From positions 1 to 64,000 of the forward strand of contig DASWJQ010000099.1 in assembly GCA_036397095.1 (NCBI GenBank): a stretch of 64,000 nt of DNA, read 5' to 3'. Of the stretch, positions 57,699-64,000 are shown one piece after another. The stretch's first letter is position 1; the number at the start of each line of letters is the position of its first letter. Below the pieces are notes generated by a model, which saw only the letters and a program-made list of their open reading frames with translations, was not told the DNA's origin and did no database searches. The translations under genes were made by a program, and so were the position numbers. This DNA is from DASWJQ01 sp036397095 (lineage in GTDB: Bacteria > Chloroflexota > Anaerolineae > Anaerolineales > E44-bin32).

Positions 57699-57746
57699 GC
57701 AGGGGTGAAGGGGCGTGTCAAGAGGCAACTCTCAGGATGATACGCG

Positions 57747-57771
57747 GACAGCGCCCCGACGGGGCGCTGTC
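57747..57771 (-). terminator. Perfect 11-bp hairpin after the HerA-like gene
   Basis: GACAGCGCCCC and its complement surround the loop GAC, about 29 bases after the HerA-like stop codon. There is no T-run on the minus strand; on the plus strand TTGATCC follows. It probably ends or protects the HerA-like transcript. Confidence 0.5.
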
Positions 57772-57799
57772 TTGATCCTTGCATGGGGTCATCAGGACA

Positions 57800-60214
57800 T
57801 CAGTTGGCGCCAGGGAACAGCGCTACCTCCCGCTGGCCGTTTTGCCTGCGGTACGGCATCCACAGCACACCAAAAAAGCGCAATTGCACATCCTGCCGCC
57901 GTGGGGTGACAACCTTGTGGCTGATTTCGCCGGCCAGATCGATCCAGTGATCGTCAAGCTCCTCGAGACGATCGGCCATCTCGGCTTCCAACGCCTCCAA
58001 CTCCTTGCGAAAGGCCTCGATGTCTGCCTGCGACTCGGCAATGTCGGCTTGCGCTTTTGATGTCATGCGCCGTTTGCTGAGCGACGTCGAAAGCCGGCGC
58101 CGGCTGCGCGAACCACTGAACAGACCGAGCAGGTTTTCGGCGTGAGTCACCCACTCTTCGGCGCGGCGCGAAGCGTGCTCTGACATATCCTCCGCCAATT
58201 CGCGCTGTTCCTTGGTTAGCTTCTCCTTCATTCGCTCAACCTTCTTCTGGTAATCTCGCCTTTCCTGTTCGGCCTCTTCATCCCGGCGGGCAGTCGCCTC
58301 CTGCAGGCAGCGTTGGTGGAAGGCCTCATCGCTCTCGCCGGGTTCGGCCACCAGACCCAGGGTTTCATTGCTCGCCAGTCGCAGTTCACTTGCCCGGTAA
58401 AGGTAGTCGGCGAAATCCTTCTCGAGTTGTTTCATGCGTTTGGCGTCGTTCAATGGCGCCTGCACTGCGGCGTAGAGCGCAGCCGACACCGGGCCCGCCA
58501 ACAAGTCGTCAGGCGCCAGGTCCAGGGCCACCGCCTCATCCCAGCGGATCATGCCCCGCGCGTCCGGCTCGGGCACAAAGGTCACGACTGGGGTGATCAA
58601 GTCGACCCCAGCCTTCCGGTCGAGGAAGCGGACATCGGCCAACGCCCCTAACCCCGCCCGGTAGACCAGCCCATCACCGGCCTGCGCGGCCTCGGCTCCA
58701 CCGGGCATCAGAAAGCGTTCGCCGACGCCAGTCGGAACCGCCGGCCGCGAAGCAGCCAGCCCCGGCGGCACTTGATTTTCGGCGACTTGCTGCGGACCGA
58801 TCGGTGCGGCGGCGCCAACCATTTCATTAATGCGCCCCACCTGCGCCAGCGTCAGGGGGCCCGCCAGGTAGGCCATCGCCCAACGGGTCTGGAAAATAAC
58901 CGGGGCCGGTTGGTGGACGTTGTGGAGCAGGAAGACCCGTTTGCCCAGCTGCGAGATGGCTGCGTCCATTGTCTTTCGATTGAAACCGGCCGCGCCGGCG
59001 CTGATCCCTTCCAACCCATCAAGCAGACGATTCTTGTCCTGCTCGGTTTGCAGCCGGCCGACAAACCAGGTGCCGGCATTGCCCAGAGCCTTGTAGTCCA
59101 GGTCAACCGGGTTCTGCGTTGCTAACACCAGCCCCAACCCAAAGGCGCGCGCCTGCTTCAACAGGCGCAATAAGGGCGCCTTGGACGGCGGGGCAGCCGT
59201 GGGCGGCAGGTAGCCAAAGACCTCATCCATGTAGAACAGCGCCCGCAGCGTGGTCGCCCCGGGTTGGCCACGCACCCAGGCCTCCAGCGCGCCCAACAGC
59301 AGGGTGACAAAGAACATTCGCTCGCTGTCCGCCAGGTGCGCCAGGTAGAAGACGGAATGGCGCGGCTTGCCTTCGGCGGTCCACAGCATGTGGTGCACAT
59401 CCAGCGGTTCGCCCAACGCCCAGGCGGCGAAGCTGGGCGAGGCCAGCAGATTGTTGAGCAGAGTCGCTAGCTCAAATCGGTCGGCCTCAGGGAAGAATTC
59501 CTCCAGTTCCAGCGCACCCAGCCGCTCCAGCGGGGGATTGCGAACCTGGCGGATCAACTCGACCAGGTTGAGGTCCTGCCCCTGACGCCAGCTGGCCTCG
59601 ATAAGGTTGGCCAGCAAGATGTGTTCACGCGATTGGACCGGGTCGCCGGACACACCGACCAGGCCGAGCAGTGCGGTGGCCGTGGTGGCAATGCGGTCGC
59701 GGGCCCGATCGGCCGCCTGCGCCCAATCGCCGGCCGGGGCGGCCAACGATGTCAGGATGTTGACCGGCCGGCCGGTTTCAGCCCCGGGCGTGTACACGGC
59801 GTATTCGACGGCTACGGCCACTTCGGCAACGCGGCTCGGTTCGATCCCCCAATCGGCCAGCCCGTCGCGCCAGGTTTGCGCCACCTCGGTAGCCAGTTCA
59901 TCGACCGACTTGCCTTCACGCTGTGCCTGGTCGGCCATGATCCACGGGCCGAAATCTGCGGGCCGCAGTTGCGGAAAGTGGAGCAGTAGATTGGCCAAGT
60001 CACCTTTCGGGTCGACCAGAATGGCCGGCAATCCGTGCAGCGCCGCTTCTTCCAGCAGGTCGATACACAGGCCGGTCTTACCCGAACCGGTCATGCCGAT
60101 GACAGCGGCGTGGGTTGTCAAGTCGCCGGGGTCATAGAGAACCTCTTCAACGCCGCGCTTGCCGGTCTTTAGATCGAATTTCCGGCCAAGGTAAAAGCCT
60201 TGCTTTGCCGTCAA
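57800..60214 (-). CDS. HerA/FtsK-superfamily ATPase (DUF853-like) with C-terminal coiled coil
   Basis: 804 residues from TTG 60214, chosen because AAAGGAG lies 9 bases before it; the longer frame runs into the phospholipase gene. It opens with TAKQGFYLGRKFD, then Walker A GMTGSGKT at about 40-47 and DPKGDLANLL, then Walker B ALFYMDEVFGYLPP and an arginine-finger-like region LLDGLEGISAG. Residues about 620-770 are charged heptad-rich coiled coil (QERRDYQKKVERMKEKLTKE). HerA-type ATPases translocate along DNA with nuclease partners; DUF853 members are of unknown role. It lies 22 bases behind a phospholipase D gene. Confidence 0.8.
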   Translation of the reverse strand: MTAKQGFYLGRKFDLKTGKRGVEEVLYDPGDLTTHAAVIGMTGSGKTGLCIDLLEEAALHGLPAILVDPKGDLANLLLHFPQLRPADFGPWIMADQAQREGKSVDELATEVAQTWRDGLADWGIEPSRVAEVAVAVEYAVYTPGAETGRPVNILTSLAAPAGDWAQAADRARDRIATTATALLGLVGVSGDPVQSREHILLANLIEASWRQGQDLNLVELIRQVRNPPLERLGALELEEFFPEADRFELATLLNNLLASPSFAAWALGEPLDVHHMLWTAEGKPRHSVFYLAHLADSERMFFVTLLLGALEAWVRGQPGATTLRALFYMDEVFGYLPPTAAPPSKAPLLRLLKQARAFGLGLVLATQNPVDLDYKALGNAGTWFVGRLQTEQDKNRLLDGLEGISAGAAGFNRKTMDAAISQLGKRVFLLHNVHQPAPVIFQTRWAMAYLAGPLTLAQVGRINEMVGAAAPIGPQQVAENQVPPGLAASRPAVPTGVGERFLMPGGAEAAQAGDGLVYRAGLGALADVRFLDRKAGVDLITPVVTFVPEPDARGMIRWDEAVALDLAPDDLLAGPVSAALYAAVQAPLNDAKRMKQLEKDFADYLYRASELRLASNETLGLVAEPGESDEAFHQRCLQEATARRDEEAEQERRDYQKKVERMKEKLTKEQRELAEDMSEHASRRAEEWVTHAENLLGLFSGSRSRRRLSTSLSKRRMTSKAQADIAESQADIEAFRKELEALEAEMADRLEELDDHWIDLAGEISHKVVTPRRQDVQLRFFGVLWMPYRRQNGQREVALFPGAN

Positions 60215-60236
60215 CGGAACCCGCTCCTTTCGCGCC

Positions 60237-61307
60237 TTAGGGCACAGCCGCTTGATAGATGAGCTCGAATTGGTCGACGAATTGGGCAGCCAGCCCCGGG
60301 TCATCGATCATCAGGCTGTTTTCGTCGTTGTCATGCTCGGCGCTCTGTGTGAAATTGTACGACCCAACGATCACGGTCGACCGGTCAATTACGATCACCT
60401 TATGATGCATATTGGCCGGGTTGGTGTCCAGCCGCAAATCGAGCCCAGCCGCCCGCAGCCGATCGACGTCGCTGCCCGCCCCGCCGGATTGACGGGCTTC
60501 AGCCACCGCTCGGACCTCCACCCCGCGTTCGTGGGCCTGGAGCAACGCCTCGGCGATCGAATCGGACGTCAAGACAAAGGCCAACACGAGTATCTGGGAC
60601 TCGGCATCCTGCAGCCGCTGCAGCAACCGTCCCTCGATGCCGTCGTCGGGCGAGAAGCCAACTTCGACAGCCGCCTCACCAATTGCCAGGAATGGGTAGG
60701 GCGTATCCGGCAGGGACAGCGGCCCAAAGCGATCGTCGATGAACATCTCCTCAAATTCGCGCAGGTAGTCGGCCGCCAGGTCCGTTGATTGAATTGCCAG
60801 CAGGTGGTTGTCATTGCGGTGCAACCCGTTCCAGGTCAGGTTGAGTGAGCCGGTCCACACCTGCTGCTCGTCGATCACGACGAATTTGTGGTGCATCAGC
60901 GACGGTCGGCGATCGTCCACCAGTGGCACGCCGGCCGCCAGCAAATCCTGTAGCGCCGGCTGGTCCAGGTTGTCGGTCTCGGCGACGACCCGCACGCGTA
61001 GGCCGCGCCGGTGGGCGGCGATCAACGCGTCACGTACGGCCGGCAAATCGAGATCGTAAACTGCGATATCGATGCTGCTTGACGCGCTCTCCAAGGCGGC
61101 CACCAGGTCGGCTTGCACGCCGCCGGCGTCTTCCGATCGGGTCTGGCCGGCTTGCGGTGTGAAGTAGACCCGCAGGACACCATCATCGGCGGGCGACGGC
61201 CGCTCCGTCTCATCGCCGCGTCCGGTCTGATAAAAGAATGTGCCGAGCGCCAACGCCAGCGCCACGACCAGTGCCGTCGGGTGCCATCTTTGCCAGGTTG
61301 CTCTCAT
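60237..61307 (-). CDS. Secreted or membrane-anchored phospholipase D-family protein
   Basis: 356 residues with a signal anchor at about 11-26. Two HKD motifs are complete: His139-x-Lys141-x4-Asp146 (HHKFVVID, then GSLNLT) and His301-x-Lys303-x4-Asp308 (HHKVIVID, then GSYNFT), forming the usual two-lobed active site. Such enzymes hydrolyse phosphodiesters in lipid or DNA (Nuc/PLDc_2 type). The N-terminal hydrophobic segment places the domain outside the cytoplasm. The close HerA-like gene suggests co-expression. The ATG region has only a modest ribosome site. Confidence 0.85.
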   Translation of the reverse strand: MRATWQRWHPTALVVALALALGTFFYQTGRGDETERPSPADDGVLRVYFTPQAGQTRSEDAGGVQADLVAALESASSSIDIAVYDLDLPAVRDALIAAHRRGLRVRVVAETDNLDQPALQDLLAAGVPLVDDRRPSLMHHKFVVIDEQQVWTGSLNLTWNGLHRNDNHLLAIQSTDLAADYLREFEEMFIDDRFGPLSLPDTPYPFLAIGEAAVEVGFSPDDGIEGRLLQRLQDAESQILVLAFVLTSDSIAEALLQAHERGVEVRAVAEARQSGGAGSDVDRLRAAGLDLRLDTNPANMHHKVIVIDRSTVIVGSYNFTQSAEHDNDENSLMIDDPGLAAQFVDQFELIYQAAVP

Positions 61308-61342
61308 CCCCCTGTCCCCCTTGCTATTCCTCGGTCTCCTAC

Positions 61343-61546
61343 CTACCGCCTTGCGGCATTCCCACCCAACCTGGCAGCCGGCCGGGCCGCCGTGTCCCCA
61401 TCGACCTGGGCCAGGCGTTTACTCTCTAGACCAACCACGATCGACACACCATCGGTATCCCATTTTGGGATCTCCAGATTCAAACGCCGGGCCCAGGCCA
61501 CCAAACACCCGTGAGGCTGAAGCCAATATATCTGCTGCGAGCGCAA
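61343..61546 (-). CDS. Possible small protein
   Basis: 67 residues if TTG 61546 is used, with GGAGGG nine bases before it. The sequence (RSQQIYWLQPHGCLVAWARR, LNLEIPKWDTDGVSIVVGLE) is more protein-like than other short frames in the gap, and has a mix of hydrophobic and charged residues. I know no homologue. The 271-base gap also holds the small palindrome ATCCCA-TTT-TGGGAT near 61458-61472, inside this frame. Confidence 0.3.
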   Translation of the reverse strand: MRSQQIYWLQPHGCLVAWARRLNLEIPKWDTDGVSIVVGLESKRLAQVDGDTAARPAARLGGNAARR

Positions 61547-61578
61547 CCGCAGGCTCCCTCCGTCAGCCGGATTCTTCG

Positions 61579-63780
61579 TCAGTGTGGTGATCCAACGCGG
61601 GAGAACTCGATCGTGCCGGTCCACACTTCACCTGAGGTGCCCACAATCTCGCCCTCGTCCTGATGAATGAGAGTCGTGTCGGTGCAGGAATAGGAAGCGC
61701 CTTCGGGGAGTGCCTGCAGCTCACCACCCGTTTGGGTCGTGACGGTTGGATCCGAACCGAACGTTCCAAGCGGGCCGGAAACGACTGTAAGCGTTTCCTG
61801 CGACCCCTGGCTCTGGGTCTCCAACATCTGTAGCTGATCATAGGTGTCGTTGGTGGAGTAGGTGCCCGAGGCGGACCGGTTGGACGTGGTCAATACCTCT
61901 GTGACATTCCCATTGACTTCCGCGCCGCGCCATACCACAACCTGGTCCTGGGTCGAGCTCTCGAATGTCCCGTCCTCCCTGAAGATAAGGCGGTGGGTCC
62001 CCTCAACGCTCACCAGGTGTGTCGAATTGTCGGCGGTCGCTTCGACAACAGCAACCCAATAGCCGCTGGTGCCCACATCGTGTACCCACTCGCCAACCAG
62101 GCACTCGTCGCAAGCACTCTCTTCAAAGTCCTGCAAATCCAGTCGCAGCGCAGACGCTTCTGCCTCGGTTGATCCGGGGCCGATCGTGGTCATCACCACC
62201 ACGTATTGTGCGATTTCGTCGCACGCCGCCACCCGCTCAGGGAGTGGCTGCCAGCTGCCCGTGGGAGTCCGTTTGGCCGCCTCCTGCGCAGCAGCACCGG
62301 ACAGGTCAAGGCCGAGATCATAGGTATGCTCGGCTTCGAATGCCAACATCGCCCGCTCCACGTGGAATGGCTTGGCCTGCAGCTCAAGCCCACTTTGTTC
62401 GGGGAACAGGGCGAGCCTATCGTTTGGGATTAGCGCACTACCCGGCAGCACACCGCCGCCCGTGTCGGCGATTTCGCCATCCAGGTAAGCTTGGGCAAAC
62501 TCACGCAGTACTACATCCATCCCATCGATACCGGCCATGTAGCTCATCATTGCGCCCTTGCTGGCAAGCGGCATCCCGTCCAGGAAGTCGATCAGCCACG
62601 GATCGCCGAACCGATTGCCAAGGTATTGAAAGAAGACCGTGTTGGCGTACGACATGTCCAGGATGGACTTGGTCGGTGATTCCTGATGGAAGGTATCAAC
62701 AAAGTCATGCTCGTGGTTCACGGTCGGGTACACAAGATTGCTGAAATAGTTGGCCATGCCTTCGTTGTACCAACTGGCGACCGAGTAGCCGCTCACACCT
62801 TTGCGCCACAAGTGAACACAATGAAACACCTCGTGGGCGATCAGTTGTTTGAAGCTGTCCAGATCCATATCAAATGCGCCCGAAAACACCGTGATGGGGC
62901 AGGCCAGGCTGCCCAATTCAGCGGGATCAAAACTGGGCACCATTGCCACACCAGCTTGCGGACCGCCAATGGCGTCTGCCGAGATCAAACTAAACACGAC
63001 ATTAGTTGAACGGACTTCGACCAGCTCGCTGTACCTGGCCTGGCTATCGGCGAGCGCTTCGGTGGCAGCGTCCACATACGACATGAATAGTGTGTCGCCG
63101 TTTCTCTCCAGCGGAAAGTACACGTTGAAAGGGTGGCCGCCGGCAGTAAACGAGTTATAGAGCAGGCAGGTTGGAACGGGACCGGCTGACTCGGGGAAAC
63201 CTTCGTGCCAGATCTCACTGCAGGACAGTTCCTGGCGTTCGATTAGGGAAAGGCCAGGCGCTCCGGGCAGGGCCACCGAGTCTGCCGGCGCCGAGTATGG
63301 CTCCAGCACGGCGGCTGACGGCGCCAGCACGCGCAACAAGGAGTCAAGCTCAGCCTTCAACTCGGAGTCCTCGCTGATTTGATAAAGGTCATAAGCCAGC
63401 GCTGTCAATCCCCACACGCTCTCAAACTGCATCTTGCCATCGGGTTGCTCGATGAATTCCGGTGGCGCTTGCTCGGAGGCCAGGGCGCGCATCAATTCGA
63501 CAACGCCATCGACCAGCTCCAGTTCGCCAGCCTCCACCTGGGCGAGCATCAAGTCGACGACTTCTCGCACTGGTGGATCGGGGTGGGCCGGGTTGCCGTT
63601 GACATCGTAGAAGTCTGCCGGCGGCACATCGGGCGTCGGGCTGCTCGACTGCGGCTCCGCGGCACGATCCGCCCCAGGCAAGGCAAGCCCATTGCCGCCG
63701 AATGGATTGAGATCGGCAATAGCGTTGCAGGCCAGTCCGGCCAGCATAAGGATGGCAATGATTACCCGGGGTCTTACCAT
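61579..63780 (-). CDS. Putative metalloprotease lipoprotein
   Basis: 733 residues. The signal peptide ends in the lipobox LAGLAC (Cys18), followed by a Pro/Ser linker. Residues 55-150 are helical and unassigned. A zinc motif His316-Glu317-x2-His320 (IAHEVFHCVHLW) and a downstream Glu340 (SWYNEGMANYF) form a gluzincin-type HExxH...E site. The last 200 residues are beta-rich with four Cys and a Thr/Ser-rich stretch. It is probably a surface-anchored peptidase of unknown target. GGAGG lies 10 bases before the ATG. No family name is certain. Confidence 0.7.
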   Translation of the reverse strand: MVRPRVIIAILMLAGLACNAIADLNPFGGNGLALPGADRAAEPQSSSPTPDVPPADFYDVNGNPAHPDPPVREVVDLMLAQVEAGELELVDGVVELMRALASEQAPPEFIEQPDGKMQFESVWGLTALAYDLYQISEDSELKAELDSLLRVLAPSAAVLEPYSAPADSVALPGAPGLSLIERQELSCSEIWHEGFPESAGPVPTCLLYNSFTAGGHPFNVYFPLERNGDTLFMSYVDAATEALADSQARYSELVEVRSTNVVFSLISADAIGGPQAGVAMVPSFDPAELGSLACPITVFSGAFDMDLDSFKQLIAHEVFHCVHLWRKGVSGYSVASWYNEGMANYFSNLVYPTVNHEHDFVDTFHQESPTKSILDMSYANTVFFQYLGNRFGDPWLIDFLDGMPLASKGAMMSYMAGIDGMDVVLREFAQAYLDGEIADTGGGVLPGSALIPNDRLALFPEQSGLELQAKPFHVERAMLAFEAEHTYDLGLDLSGAAAQEAAKRTPTGSWQPLPERVAACDEIAQYVVVMTTIGPGSTEAEASALRLDLQDFEESACDECLVGEWVHDVGTSGYWVAVVEATADNSTHLVSVEGTHRLIFREDGTFESSTQDQVVVWRGAEVNGNVTEVLTTSNRSASGTYSTNDTYDQLQMLETQSQGSQETLTVVSGPLGTFGSDPTVTTQTGGELQALPEGASYSCTDTTLIHQDEGEIVGTSGEVWTGTIEFSRVGSPH

Positions 63781-64000
63781 TATCGGTCGGCCTCCGTCGG
63801 GCGGGCTGGCGGCAAGCCGCCAATGCTTGGGCTTGTGCTCCTGGTCGCAGGCCGCCTAGGTCGGCCGAAGACTGAGCTGCACATGTTCAACGAGAATCAG
63901 ACCGGTTGGATAGGGCCCGCAAGATTGGCGGTACGACCGTTTAAGTCGAGCAGATTCGCGGCAGTCCTACGGGCCATTCTGCCGGCATTCCGCCGCCCAG
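63781..64000. other. Window end, upstream region of the metalloprotease gene
   Basis: About 220 bases without a convincing ORF. I see no clear -35/-10 pair on the minus strand. A GCCGCCAAT/TTGGCGGC-type inverted repeat occurs close to the gene (GGCGGCTTGCCGCC near 63808-63822 on the minus strand), which may form a hairpin in the leader. Confidence 0.3.

Noticed and set aside
1..64000. tRNA, rRNA, CRISPR or prophage genes
   Set aside because: I found no T-loop-like tRNA core, no rRNA stretch, no regularly spaced repeats and no phage structural or integrase gene by eye.

Overview
The window is G+C-rich, densely packed bacterial chromosome. There is no rRNA, tRNA, CRISPR array, phage or transposase that I can recognise. 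Genes commonly overlap by 4 bases (ATGA, GTGA, TTGA), and GTG or TTG starts are frequent. Several -10 boxes lie so close to SD-less starts that leaderless or very short leaders are likely. The protein set (a ParB-like/universal-stress fusion, fused OppD-OppF ATPases, an LCP protein, a bL9 with an acidic tail, Lgt-like paralogues) looks to me like an uncultured Chloroflexota of the Anaerolineae type. That placement is inference from gene style only.

Layout. 1-1004: tail of a [NiFe]-hydrogenase maturation protease and a featureless gap. 1005-5585 (mostly +): MFS transporter, DoxX-like protein, PPC-domain membrane protein, CDF metal exporter, hotdog thioesterase. 5600-12758 (-): a long operon-like run starting with a Fur-family regulator that has a perfect palindrome at its start, then CbiMQO nickel/cobalt uptake, YibE/F, TlpA thioredoxin, an Lgt-like protein and a sulfatase-fold membrane protein. 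12938-14329: pyridine-nucleotide disulfide oxidoreductase, followed by a 55-bp imperfect inverted repeat. 14584-20051 (-): peptide ABC transporter. 20339-23963 (-): drug-type ABC exporter and a ParB/USP fusion.

24189-31748 is the most unusual block. On the + strand are GTP cyclohydrolase II, a RibD-type reductase, a zinc-less MDR dehydrogenase, a PTPS/QueD-fold protein with an altered active site, a glycosyltransferase, a small membrane protein and a methyltransferase. Converging on it are an LPG-synthase-type membrane protein and a CDP-alcohol phosphatidyltransferase fused to a DoxX-like domain. I infer a pathway that makes a GTP-derived, glycosylated and methylated, possibly lipid-linked metabolite.

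31911-43253 (mainly -): M29 aminopeptidase, HU-like protein, FAD oxidoreductase plus flippase-like pair, a small SWIM protein behind a promoter/hairpin/U-tract leader, a CLC channel pseudogene with four lesions, HAD phosphatase, MoaA, RodZ-like protein, bL9 and RimI. 43332-48502 (+): a second Lgt-like protein, split NAD synthetase (glutaminase and synthetase), a quinate-dehydrogenase-annotated family protein, an alkyltransferase-like protein, a nucleotidyltransferase and PAP2. 48567-51910 (-): LCP ligase and ABC-F ATPase. 52015-56075 (+): small membrane protein, SelA, M24 peptidase, TsaD. 56184-63780 (-): small protein, ArsR-type regulator with an operator-like palindrome, HerA-like ATPase preceded by a secreted phospholipase D, and a metalloprotease-like lipoprotein.

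Nickel uptake, the hydrogenase protease fragment, SelA and MoaA together fit an organism with hydrogenase, molybdenum and perhaps selenium enzymes, but the enzymes themselves lie outside the window.
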